DNA of 64,000 bases from an uncultured Saprospiraceae bacterium (lineage in GTDB: Bacteria; Bacteroidota; Bacteroidia; Chitinophagales; Saprospiraceae). Below are positions 18,808 through 29,600 of the stretch, one piece after another. The notes under the pieces are model-generated. The model ran no database searches and was not told where the DNA came from. It saw only the letters and a list, made by a program, of their open reading frames with translations. The stretch covers positions 62,001 through 126,000 of the forward strand of contig CALIAU010000007.1 in NCBI GenBank assembly GCA_938045585.1, written 5' to 3'. Position 1 is the stretch's first letter. Every line of letters begins with the position of its first letter. The position numbers were made by a program, and so were the translations under genes.

Positions 18808-18905
18808 TTTGGGCGTGCCCTATCCCTCGATTTACTCGGTCTAGGTCGGGTCGTCCACAGCCAGGTCCTCCGGACTCCTTCGGACTGTTTCCACCCCTCA
18901 CGCGG
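18808..18905 (+). repeat. Intergenic structured repeat, copy B
   Basis: Begins TTTGGGCGTGCCC and ends ACCCCTCACGCGG. The first hairpin is CCTA...TAGG, followed by GGTCGGGTCGTCC, and a second pairing GGTCC/GGACT lies further on. The framework (GGGCGTGCCC ... GGTCG-TCC ... CTCACGC) is shared with 42983-43151 and the minus-strand copy at 44363-44464. It fills the space between convergent genes. From memory, repeats with this framework are widespread in Bacteroidota intergenic regions. Confidence 0.7.
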
Positions 18906-18940
18906 AACTAGGAATAAGCCTTAGATTAAGTTTAGCTAAC

Positions 18941-19639
18941 TTATTTCTGTATTATGAATCGAAAACCCACACCATGTACATTCTCTATCTTTATACTAGG
19001 ATCTTGCTTAAGATACTTTCTTAGCCTACTTATAAAGACATCCATACTTCTTCCATGGAAGTAATCATTCTCTCCCCAGAGTCGTTCCAAAATGACATTG
19101 CGTTTAACAATTTTGTTTTCATACTCTGTAAATAACTTTAAGAGATCTCCTTCTTTTTGTGTGAGGCTTTTTTCTGAATCATCTATTTTCAGCATAAGGT
19201 TATCGTGGTCAAAAACGTACTCTCCAATGTTTATGACAGAGGACACTGTGTCACTGTGTATATACTTACGCTTGAGAAAAACCTCAATCTTTAAAATCAA
19301 TTCTTCAATACTAAAGGGCTTCGTGATATAATCATCCGCTCCTAACTGCAGGCCTTTTATCCTATCTTCTTTTAAGGATTTTGCTGTCAAGAACACAATC
19401 GGAATTTCCTTGTTTTTTTCTCTAATTTTTTCAGCAAGTGTATAGCCGTCCATTTCAGGTAGCATGACATCTACTATACATATATCATGTTCCGTTCCTG
19501 AGAAATTTTTTAGCGCTGATTTACCATCTAAGTAGTGGTGTACCTTATATCCATTCAAACTAAGATTATCCTTAGTCAAATAGGCTAAGACCTCGTCGTC
19601 TTCTACATAAAAAATACTCGCTTTGTTTTCTTGTGCCAT
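18941..19639 (-). CDS. OmpR-family response regulator
   Basis: 232 residues. Receiver domain (1-120) with acidic pocket E13-D14-D15, phosphoacceptor D57 in CIVDVMLPEMDGY and K107 in YITKPFS; winged-helix DNA-binding domain (about 135-232) with LTQKEGDLLKLF and SMDVFISRLRKYL, ending VHGVGFRFIIQK. It is encoded 4 bp downstream of its histidine kinase and is most like the RprXY pairs of Bacteroidota. Target genes are not visible. Confidence 0.93.
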   Translation of the reverse strand: MAQENKASIFYVEDDEVLAYLTKDNLSLNGYKVHHYLDGKSALKNFSGTEHDICIVDVMLPEMDGYTLAEKIREKNKEIPIVFLTAKSLKEDRIKGLQLGADDYITKPFSIEELILKIEVFLKRKYIHSDTVSSVINIGEYVFDHDNLMLKIDDSEKSLTQKEGDLLKLFTEYENKIVKRNVILERLWGENDYFHGRSMDVFISRLRKYLKQDPSIKIENVHGVGFRFIIQK

Positions 19640-19643
19640 GATA

Positions 19644-20918
19644 CTAGCTATTTATTCTTGGTATAGTAATTTCTATTTCTGTTCCTACAGATTCTTCTGA
19701 TTCCAAATGAAGTTTCCATCCGTGCGCGTCTGTTATCGTCTTAACATAATGCAGTCCTAAACCAAATCCCTTCACATTATGTAAATCACCCGTAGATACT
19801 CTATAAAATTTGCTAAATATTTTTTTCTGCTCGTCTTTAGAAATACCAATACCGTTATCCTTTATGAATAGAGAAACATACCCTCCTTTTGCTTTGGTGC
19901 TCAGATAAATGTTTGGTTCCTCTTGACAATACTTAATTGCATTATCGATGATATTGCTGATCACATTTGTAAAATGTAATCTATCCGCTTCTATAGTAAG
20001 GTCAGGATCATGTACGTTCAGAACAATACTTCCCCTTCCTTTTTCTATTTTAATACGTTCGTCATCTACTATAGATTCTAGAGTCGCCTTCAGGTTAAAT
20101 TTTTCCTTATTTAATTTAAATTGATCTTTTTCTAGTCGCGCGATGTTAAGAACTTTTTCCACTTGATTATTGAGTCGCTCGTTTTGGTGCTTAATAATTT
20201 TAGCATACTGTAGCATGCGTTCGTCTTTCACTATGTCTTTGTTATTCACTAGAACATTGGAAGCAATTTTTATGGACGATATGGGTGTTTTAAACTCGTG
20301 TGTCATATTATTGATAAAGTCCTTTTGTTGTTCTGTAAGTTGTTTCTGTCTTAATATGATAGTAATGGCATACACAAAAAACAAAATGGCTAGTAAGGCA
20401 ATAGCGCTAAATAAGATTGTCTGCCACATATTACTGAGCAAATAACTTCCTCTGGAAGGAAAACGAACAACGAAATAATATATCAGATCGTTAAACTTAG
20501 GTAAGCCCTCTTTGGAACCTATCTCATCTGTATCATCGGCTAGATTACAATAACTTCCATACAGTAGACTATCTGATTGGCAATCATACACGGCATACTC
20601 AAAATCTGTTTCTAAAGAATGTTTTTCAAATTCCTGAATTAGATAATCCTCCAGTACATTAGCATCTATTTCACTATTTACATTGACTGCATAATAGTTA
20701 GAAGATCGTCGTGTAATTAGATCTTGCTTCGGTAAATCTGTCTTATAGAGTGTACTTATGCGCTCTGCCACCGTACGTAAAGCAGTGGTGGCACTCATGT
20801 GAAACTCATCGTCTTGGAGCTCGTAGGTCTTGAGAACCATATAGCTTTGTATGAAAATTATACCCAATATTGCTAGGGTTCCCAAGATCAATAATCGTCG
20901 AATCAGTACATTTGTCAT
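19644..20918 (-). CDS. Sensor histidine kinase, RprX-like
   Basis: 424 residues from the ATG at 20918; the reading frame is open 13 codons further, but the positive-inside start MTNVLIRRLLILG fits better. Two membrane helices (about 7-27 and 163-187) flank a periplasmic sensor domain of about 135 residues. H207 lies in the H-box NNMTHEFKTPISSIK. HATPase domain: N-box NVISNIIDNAIKY, G1 KDNGIGIS, G2 GFGLGLHYV. The stimulus is unknown. It forms an operon with the response regulator (4-bp gap). Confidence 0.93.
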   Translation of the reverse strand: MTNVLIRRLLILGTLAILGIIFIQSYMVLKTYELQDDEFHMSATTALRTVAERISTLYKTDLPKQDLITRRSSNYYAVNVNSEIDANVLEDYLIQEFEKHSLETDFEYAVYDCQSDSLLYGSYCNLADDTDEIGSKEGLPKFNDLIYYFVVRFPSRGSYLLSNMWQTILFSAIALLAILFFVYAITIILRQKQLTEQQKDFINNMTHEFKTPISSIKIASNVLVNNKDIVKDERMLQYAKIIKHQNERLNNQVEKVLNIARLEKDQFKLNKEKFNLKATLESIVDDERIKIEKGRGSIVLNVHDPDLTIEADRLHFTNVISNIIDNAIKYCQEEPNIYLSTKAKGGYVSLFIKDNGIGISKDEQKKIFSKFYRVSTGDLHNVKGFGLGLHYVKTITDAHGWKLHLESEESVGTEIEITIPRINS

Positions 20919-21006
20919 ATAACTCGTGCAATTTAGAGGGAATTGAGCTGAAATCACAGTCGGTTAACTACTTATTAACATCAAACAAAATCTGTACTTT
21001 TACATC

Positions 21007-22101
21007 ATGATACGTATTTTATGTATTCTTAGCTTTGGATTCTTGTACTGCACTGCGCTAGCACAAAACCCGTTTGATATAAAGAGTCGTAAAAAAACGA
21101 GTTCTAATACGACTGAAGAGACAAAGACAACTCCTACCCCAGCAACTAAGAAGCTTCCTGTTCAAAATCAAAATCCTGTAGTAACATCCGTAGACACCAA
21201 AACAGATAAAGAATTGAATCCTTCATCTGCTAAGCAGGTTCCCAAAAACTACACAAAAAGCAGTAATCCGTTTGATGTCTCCCACATTCCTCTTTCAGGA
21301 AATATGGCTAAACCGATGCCAATAGAAAAGCCATTTACCCCAGCTCCAGTTCCCAAGCAAGAAGTAGAACTCACAAAAACAGAAGCTGAAACTCCAGCTG
21401 CTCCTTTGGAAATAACAAAAAAGACGAAGCCGAACATTCGGATAACACAGAAAAAACAATTTCTCGAACGAAACCTCCCATTCCTCTTACTTTTTATCAG
21501 CTTGTTAATTTTAGCCTTTGTTGTAGGCTTTACTAAGAAAACAATTACGAACGTAATTCGATCTACCTATAATGAGAACTTTATGAAGTTGACAAATAAG
21601 CAAAGCAACAATGGGAAGTCCACTGCGTTCTTGCTTCTCTATTCTTTGTTTTTTATAAATCTGGCCCTTTTAATTTTCCTTTTTGTAAAAGATAGATCAG
21701 ACTTGCATTCTGGTTTACTGTTTATGTACATTTTTACGGCTCTAGTCTTGGCCTATCTTATACGACACATATTTTTATTTGTGATGGGTTCTGTATTTAA
21801 GGATATCAAAAAGGAAGCATCGCAATATAGTTTTACAATAGAAGTATTTAACATTTGTGCAGGACTTGCACTCCTTCCTTTAAATTTCTTTATCTCATTT
21901 GGATCAGAAAAACTTGCCCAATTCTGCCTGTATTTAGCCCTTGCTATCTTTGCTATAATCTTTATAATACGGACTATTCGTGCAATTCTCCTGTCAAGTA
22001 GGTATCTGGTTAGGAATAAATTTCATTATTTTCTCTATCTTTGCACCTGCGAAATTGGCCCTGTTTTCGTATTGATTAAAGTATTAACTGATTATTTATA
22101 G
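21007..22101 (+). CDS. DUF4271 membrane protein
   Basis: 364 residues. Signal peptide (to about 20), then about 130 residues of Pro/Thr/Lys-rich low-complexity sequence containing twice an NPFD motif (AQNPFDIKSR and SSNPFDVSHI). A membrane helix follows (about 155-175), and the DUF4271 core spans about 195-364 with five or so helices. The family is found in Bacteroidota, typically just upstream of a hemD-like gene, as here (30-bp gap). Function unknown. Confidence 0.8.
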   Translation: MIRILCILSFGFLYCTALAQNPFDIKSRKKTSSNTTEETKTTPTPATKKLPVQNQNPVVTSVDTKTDKELNPSSAKQVPKNYTKSSNPFDVSHIPLSGNMAKPMPIEKPFTPAPVPKQEVELTKTEAETPAAPLEITKKTKPNIRITQKKQFLERNLPFLLLFISLLILAFVVGFTKKTITNVIRSTYNENFMKLTNKQSNNGKSTAFLLLYSLFFINLALLIFLFVKDRSDLHSGLLFMYIFTALVLAYLIRHIFLFVMGSVFKDIKKEASQYSFTIEVFNICAGLALLPLNFFISFGSEKLAQFCLYLALAIFAIIFIIRTIRAILLSSRYLVRNKFHYFLYLCTCEIGPVFVLIKVLTDYL

Positions 22102-22131
22102 CAATAACGTACTACACCCATAAAGGCAACC

Positions 22132-22917
22132 ATGGCAGGAACCAAGACTAAAGAGAAGGACGATAACGAAAGTTATAAGAAGATCAAGACGATCTTAGTA
22201 TCTCAGCCCAAACCAGACAGATCACCATATTTTGATCTGGAACAAAAATGGAAACTACAGATTGACTGGAGGCCATTTATTCACGTGGAGGGAGTAAGCG
22301 AAAAAGAGTTTAGAAAAAATCGATTACGACCAGACGAATTTACTTCCATTATTTTTACTAGTAAAAATGCCATCGAACATTTTTTTAGACTATGTGAAGA
22401 TATGCGTGTTAAAATGTCCCAAAGCACAAAGTATTTTTGCCTTACAGAAAGCATAGGAAACTATCTCCAAAAATTTATAGTCTACAGAAAACGTAAAGTC
22501 TTTATCGGACAACGCAAAATACAAGACCTATCAACTGCTTTAAATAAACACAAGGAAACTGAAAAGTTCTTTCTTCCATGTTCAAATTTAGGTTCTAAAG
22601 ATGTTGTCTCTTACTTAGAAGAAAATGAAATTGACTTCAAAGAGGCAATGATGTACAAAACAGTAAGCAGTGATCTTTCTGACCTTGCTGACATTACCTA
22701 TGATGTGCTTATATTTTTTAGCCCTCTTGGAATAAAATCACTCTATGATAATTTCCCGGATTTCAAACAAAACGAAACACGGATGGCTATTTATGGCAAC
22801 AAAACAAGTAAGGCAGTAGAGGACAGAGGACTTACAATTAATATTAAAGCTCCAATGCCTGGTATATCTTCCATGTCAGGTGCTTTGGAACACTATCTCA
22901 AAAAATCCAATAAGTAA
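22132..22917 (+). CDS. hemD: Uroporphyrinogen-III synthase family protein (HemD-like)
   Basis: 261 residues with the two-lobe HemD fold: KTILVSQPKPDRSPYFDL at the start of lobe 1, TSIIFTSKNAIEHFF (the typical strand-Ser/Thr-Asn-Ala helix), lobe 2 with KFFLPCSNLGSKDVVSYLEE and VLIFFSPLGIKSLYDNF, and a final AIYGNKTSKAVEDRGL. HemD cyclises hydroxymethylbilane to uroporphyrinogen III. The family is poorly conserved; the highly charged first 18 residues are not part of it. No other haem genes are adjacent, so activity is inferred from family and the DUF4271 neighbour. Confidence 0.78.
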   Translation: MAGTKTKEKDDNESYKKIKTILVSQPKPDRSPYFDLEQKWKLQIDWRPFIHVEGVSEKEFRKNRLRPDEFTSIIFTSKNAIEHFFRLCEDMRVKMSQSTKYFCLTESIGNYLQKFIVYRKRKVFIGQRKIQDLSTALNKHKETEKFFLPCSNLGSKDVVSYLEENEIDFKEAMMYKTVSSDLSDLADITYDVLIFFSPLGIKSLYDNFPDFKQNETRMAIYGNKTSKAVEDRGLTINIKAPMPGISSMSGALEHYLKKSNK

Positions 22918-22940
22918 TTCTTCCTGAGCTAAATATTCGT

Positions 22941-23546
22941 GTGCTCAAAGAAGTTCTTAGTTCGGAACTACCAGGATGGGAGGCCCATAAATTAATGTCT
23001 CCTGTAGGTGAGGGTGGATACCTACATGTTCCAGACAATCATAAAAAAGCAGCTGTTCTTTTACTCATTCATTATGTAAACGGAGTACCAGAAGTCGTAT
23101 TTATGAAAAGGACATCTCATCACCCACAGGATAAGCATGCTGGTCAAATTAGCTTTCCTGGTGGGGCCTTAGAGTCTGATGACAATAACCTACAATCCTG
23201 CGCAATAAGGGAAACCCACGAAGAACTTGGCGTTAAAGAAGATGCATATGAAATAGTCGGAGCACTGAGTCCTCTTTATGTATATGTCAGCAACTTTCTC
23301 ATGTACCCCTTTGTAGCATACACTGAAAACACTCTCCTGTTTAAAAAAGAAGATGAAGAGGTAGAACGGGTTATATCCTGGCCCCTACATTCCTTCTTAC
23401 AAAAGGATAGCAAGCAAATCACAGACCTTAAAATTCGAAATATGACTATGAAAGATGTTCCCTATTTTTCTGTTTCTGGTGATATACTCTGGGGAGCAAC
23501 AGCAATGGTAATGAGTGAGTTTCTTGTAGTTCTTAAGCAGGCATAA
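22941..23546 (+). CDS. Nudix hydrolase, CoA pyrophosphatase type
   Basis: 201 residues from a GTG start 24 bp after hemD. Residues 65-75 (KHAGQISFPGG) are the extra signature of CoA pyrophosphatases (NudL/Nudt7), and the Nudix box follows at 75-98 with REtHEELGV. As in NudL there is one more residue between the first Gly and the RE pair than in the textbook box, and an Asp stands where the first Glu would be. Likely reaction: CoA or acyl-CoA to 3',5'-ADP plus phosphopantetheine. Followed directly by a terminator. Confidence 0.86.
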   Translation: MLKEVLSSELPGWEAHKLMSPVGEGGYLHVPDNHKKAAVLLLIHYVNGVPEVVFMKRTSHHPQDKHAGQISFPGGALESDDNNLQSCAIRETHEELGVKEDAYEIVGALSPLYVYVSNFLMYPFVAYTENTLLFKKEDEEVERVISWPLHSFLQKDSKQITDLKIRNMTMKDVPYFSVSGDILWGATAMVMSEFLVVLKQA

Positions 23547-23590
23547 AAAAAGCCCCTTAAGCAAATCTTACTCAAAGGGCTCTTTATTTA
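23545..23590. terminator. Bidirectional terminator between convergent genes
   Basis: AGCCCCTTAAG and CTCAAAGGGCT pair imperfectly around a short A/T-rich loop, with A6 before and TCTTTATTT after. It separates the Nudix gene (+) from the giant haloperoxidase gene (-), whose stop codon is at 23602. Confidence 0.7.
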
Positions 23591-23601
23591 TTTTGTATAC
23601 T

Positions 23602-26600
23602 CTAGTGTATTATAATAAACTTGTAGCGTTCTATAACATTATTCATTTCTACGTTTAATACATATACTCCTACTCCTAAGTCTTGAGTATCAAATTCTAA
23701 CTTACTTGATTCTGTGTTTGGAGTGAAACTTCTAACTAGTTTACCCTGCGCATTCAAGATATTTACACTATGTATTCTAGAAGCTGTTGGATTTTCTAAT
23801 ACTAATCTGCTTCCACGCTCCAATGGATTAGGATAAACAGATAAAGATTGTACTGATCGCAGTGCTACTGTATTTATCGCCCCTTCCATACTACTATCCG
23901 AGTCTACACAGCCCTCGATTAAAACATCATCTACAAATACCTCATCCGTATCATCAGAACCCTGACACATTATTCTGAATGTACTGGTCGTACCAAAAGG
24001 TATTCCAGATACAATCTCCGATGGAAACTGTCTTACACCATTATCAAAATCTACTATATATTCCCAGGTCTTAATATTCGTAAACGTCATTCCACCATCA
24101 TTACTAAACTGTAAGGAGAAACTTTCTCCTGCTGCATCAAATCCTTCCGTAATAAAGGTAAACGAAATCTGCACCTCATCGTAAGCTAAATAATTATCAT
24201 GATGCGAAGACATGGCAGATATGAAATCATTATTGTCTCTAATCATAAAACAATTAGAACCACTATAGGCCTGTGGATAATTACCCCAGAACACATCTGT
24301 AGCTCTATCACTCCAATTCCCTTGGTCCACTTCAAAATCCGCGAAAGCAATTTCATCAAAATCACAAAGATCTTGGCAAGCTGCATCACTATCGTCAGGA
24401 TTACATGCATCATTGTCATCTGGATCTTCTGCTGCACAAAAACCATCTCCATCTGCATCTACAACAACACCACCAGTACATCCACAATCCGTATCGTAGA
24501 CTTCACCAGTCGTACATATGTCACCATCGTCGCAGGCGGTTCCTATTAGATTGTCGTCAAAATTATCGCACATATCAATTGGATCACAAACATCATCCGC
24601 ATCCGTATCTAAGAAATATGTTTTTGCTTTATTAAAGGCGTTCACACCTACTACTAGTCCAATCTCTCTTCCTGGAATATCATCAAATGGAGGATGTATA
24701 CCTCCCCATATTCTAGACAGTGCTGATTGGTCTGCAGCGTCTTTATACGTTGCCCATTGTAATTCTATATCAATGGAAGGCCCATCTTCAAAAACTAAAA
24801 ATTCATCTTTTTCTGCTAAGAAGGTACCTACACCGCCTGGGAAATATTCATCTCCGGTAAGCATTGTCATTACCTCTGCTGCTGCTCTTGAGTAAGTGGA
24901 ATGTCCTGAAACATATCCAGCGAAAGGAGGCGTCACAAAAGAAGCTCTTTGATAAGGCACCCAGTTTTCTGCGAGAATCCATCCAACCCCTGCTTGGTCT
25001 GTTTCTTCATCTACTATCTCATCATGTCCTAACCAAGAATATAACTTAATCTTATGTAAGTGCTCATCGTTAGCACCAACCAAAGGATCATTTGCAAGTA
25101 CTAATTCCACGAGTCCCGTTGTAAGTGGCATTCCACCTGGATGATAGTTTGGAAGATTTGCATCAGAACTCTGACCTAAGTCTGCCATTGCTCGAATAGC
25201 TGATACGGGTCTAATATAATCGTACCATCCTTTTACACCCCATGCCGAGACTGCTGCATCATGCATTGCACCTCCCATAGTTAGGTATGATTTTACGTAC
25301 CACTCTGTATCTTCTAGCGTAGGTCCTGTGCCCTCATATTTCTTCACTAATTCTGGATGATCTGAAACATAATTTAACAAAGTAAACCAATGTCCAGGAG
25401 GTGTCTCAGAATCAGGTCCATCTGCCCAAAATTCTGCAAGCACTCTTGCATAATCTCCTCTTGGAACCATATTAGATGGGTAAGGCATGCCTGTAGTTGG
25501 GTTCACAGGATATCCAGCCTGTGGACTACCTCCCTCGTCTAAGTAATATTGATCATAGTCTCCAAAATTTATAGGTCCTGGAAGTGAATTACCATTTGTA
25601 GCCGGTGATATATCTATCATTACTCCATCTGCTGGAGATAGATGGGAAGACCACTTGGAGACAAGTGTAAAACCCCACTGAAATATATCTGAGTCTCCTG
25701 TACCATCTAAGTTTAAATAAGGTGGCTCTCCTGGATCATGATATACCTTGTATTCAAAACCATCTCTAAAATAACTGCTTACATCTTCTTCCTCTAGAGC
25801 AAAGTTACTTACCTGACCCCATTCAGGACTCAAAAAATCTGGTGTCGTAATTGGAATAACGTTTCCGCTCTGATCAATAAACGTTTCTAAAGTCAACGGT
25901 TGCCATCTATTATAATCACTGATAGTAGTGTTACCTGGCAAATCCATAATGAGTGGATCATTCACTGGTTGGTAGTAATCATTTCCGTAATCTATCTGTT
26001 CGTTTGCACCATCTTGTAGTCCAAAGTTTATAATCTCTTCTGCAATATAATTTCCAAGGTGTGCAGGATCTCCTGTAGAATAGTCCAAGGAAGTTACATT
26101 AATATCATATCCAAGTTGTTCCATTAAATAATCGTATGCATCTTCCAGCTCATCCGCATTCGGTGAGGATTGGAATCTGTGGCTTAATAATCTATAACAA
26201 GCATAGCTCACCGTTTCTTCTAAACTTTCCTCTAAATCTCCAGTATATGTAAACCCTTCAAAGCTACTTGTATATCCATCTACCGTATTACCTAAAAGAT
26301 ACGGACAGGCTGGGTCATTGTATACAGTAAAGGCATCCCACATAGCAACCGAGGTATGGAATAAATTCCTTGCATGTACTGTTGGTCTTGCTAAGTCTAG
26401 TCGAATAGATTCCAAGAGTATTTCATTCCACTTTCTCATGATATTTAGATCTGGATCTACGGTAGGGAAATCTGGAACTATAACACAAGTTGGGTCAGGG
26501 TCAAAAGGACACATATCATCAACGTCACAGACCCCATCGCTATCAGAATCCATATATACTCCTCCTTGACAATTACAGTTTGCATCATATGTTTCTCCTA

Positions 26601-29600
26601 CTGTACAATTATCACCATCATCACAAGAACTTCCTACTACACAATCTGGCGGAGGTGTTCCTGTACTTCCCTCAACAATATGATTAACAGCATTTATGAC
26701 TAAATTTCCAGTATAAAAAGTAGAGCTAGAATTATCCATTGGCCAATCAATGACTAGAGAATCAATAGATGAAAATCCACCAAGACCAATATGCATAACA
26801 TCAGAATGCTGACCTAAATAAGACGTCGCATTCATTTTTTGGAATACTAAAACTACATCATCTTTGTATACTCGGACAAAACTTCCGTAGGCATCTCTGT
26901 TTGCTTCTACTCCTTCTAACAATAGTCCTATATAATTATTACCATTGTTTTCACAGCTCTTAAGTACTCTAAAGTCAGTCCCGTCATCATTAGAAGTAAC
27001 AATATCTAGATTACCATCCTTGTCAATATCTCCAATTATATTGGCAAATGAACTATAGCTGTCCGTTCCCGCTAATCCACCTGTTGCAGCTAAGGGTTCT
27101 GTGTAAAAGCCAGAACCATCATTTTCCAAGAATGCGTTTAATGCTGTATTCTGGGTACTTACATATATATCTAAGTCTCTATCATTATCATAATCGAAAA
27201 AAGAGCCTCCCCAACCAAATCTATCAAGTTCTGTTCCTCTACTTTGTGCCTCATCAGAAAACTGACCATTTTCATTCATCAAATGATTGCTAATAGAAGA
27301 ATTCGTCACATAGATATCTAGGAAACCGTTTTGGTCGCAATCTCCAACTCCTACATTATAAGAGTTTTGATTAAGACTTGTATTTGTTCCTGCGCTTACA
27401 TCTGTAAAAACACCTGTACCATCATTCTCATACAAGGCATTTGGGAATACTGCTCTATCATTACTTACATATAAATCTAAATCACCGTCTAAGTCATAAT
27501 CAAAAAATGAAGAACAAACGGATTGTTTAAACCCATTCGATGTTCCACTTGCAGCAGTAATATCTGTAAAAGAATTCCCCGCATTGTTTTTATACATATT
27601 GTTTTCACTCGCCGAACTTGCACCACCATAGTTGGTAATATATAAATCCAAATACCCATCCATATCAATATCCCCAAAACTCGCTCCAAATGTAGCTTGG
27701 TCATTAATTGGTAATCCTAGGGAAGCTGTAACATCTGTGAATACCATATTCCCATCGTTTTCATACATTCTGTTTGGTGCTTCATAACAGCTCAGGAATA
27801 TATCCTTGTCACCATCATTGTCATAATCAATCCACAAAATTTGTTTAGACTCATCCGTATTTGTAATAAATGTTGGAGAGACTTCCGTAAATGTACCATC
27901 ACCATCATTTGTGTAAAACAATACATTTTGTCCAGCCTCCGTAGAGAAAGAAAGATCATCGTATCCATCCTCGTTGAAATCTACAAAACTTGCTCCACCT
28001 CCGCCTTTCCAAGCAGCTTGACCATAGGCTCCGGTGATGCCTGAATCAGAGGTATGGTCAGTATAACATTGCGCACCAGGATTACTAGGAGGATCGTCCG
28101 TGTCATCATCATCATCATCGTCGTCGTCATCATCATCATCTGGTGGCGCTGTACCATCCTCATGAATTATATTAAGACTATTAAGAGTTATCTCTGAATT
28201 AAGAAGTACCGTTTTTGAATTTGGAAAAGGCCAAGAAATAACAACCGAATCAATTATGGATTCAAAACCTAAGCCTACTGTTATAATATCAGAATTCTGA
28301 GCCAAGTAAGCATTTTGAGAAACCTTTTGTCTTCGTTGTAAATCATTGGGTGTATACACTTCTACCAATGCACCATAAGCATCTGCATTACTAAGCTGTC
28401 CTACTAATTTAAATTTGAGATAGTTGGATTCATTAGCTTCACACGAGGACCATAATTTATGCGTTCCAGTACTACCGTAACCGGATACTGCAATATCTTG
28501 ATATCCATCATTATCAATATCTCCAATAACATTACAATGAGAGAGCGTGTAGTCTTCTCCACCTAGACCTCCAGTTAATGCAAAAGGCTCTGTGTAATTT
28601 CCTGTGCCATCATTTACATAGAAGGCATTTGGCTGTCCAAAAATTGGGTACTGAGAACATACATATAAATCTTCATCTCCATCTAAATCATAATCAAAAA
28701 AGTTAGCCCCCCATCCTACTCTGTTAAATATTGTTCCTATCATTTCAGCACTTTCTTCGTATACATTCTGATTAGGATCATATACTAAATGTGCACTGGG
28801 TCCTGTATTTGTAACATATAAATCAAAATATCCATCTCCATTGCTGTCCCCAAATCCTGCGTTCATCCCATCTATGTTGACATCTGATTGCGTTGCACTT
28901 GCTACATCAGTAAACGTACCATCTCCATTGTTTTCATATAGAGCATTTTGAAACGAACTTCTATCATTGGTTACATATAAATCTACATCTCCGTCTAAAT
29001 CATAATCAAAGAAGGTAGAAGCAAAAGATTGCCTCCCTGGATTTGTGTTACATAATGCTCCAGCAAAGCTAGGGTCACAATAATTCCCCGTACCTGTTTC
29101 GATAGTAACGTCTTCAAAAAATTCTCCGTTAATATTCTTATACATGGAGTTTGTATCTGCTACCATACCAAACCCATAATTTGTGATATATAAATCCAAA
29201 TAACCATCTTGATCATAATCTCCAAAATTAGCTCCAAAGGTTGTACTGTTGTCAAGAGGTAATCCCATCTCTTCTGTTACATCGGTAAAATTCAAATCCC
29301 CATCGTTTTTGTACATGCGATTAGGTCCTTGAAAAACCGAAGCAAACAAATCTTTATCTCCATCATTATCAATATCTATCCACGTAACAGTCTTCGTTTC
29401 TTCTGTAAGACTAACCAAGGGAGGAACCAATAACGTAAAGGTGCCATCTCCGTTGTTTTCATAAAAATTAATATCACTTTCTGAAGTGGACGTGAACGTA
29501 AGATCATCAAAGCCATCATTGTTAAAGTCAGCAAAGCTAATCCCTCCCCCTCCAGAAAAACCAAAGGAACCCCAGATAGCATCTATTCCAACACTTTGGG

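Noticed and set aside
27981-28163. 60-codon frame across the poly-Asp region (Met/Thr runs)
   Set aside because: A frame-shifted reading of the GAT/GAC repeat inside the haloperoxidase-fusion gene.
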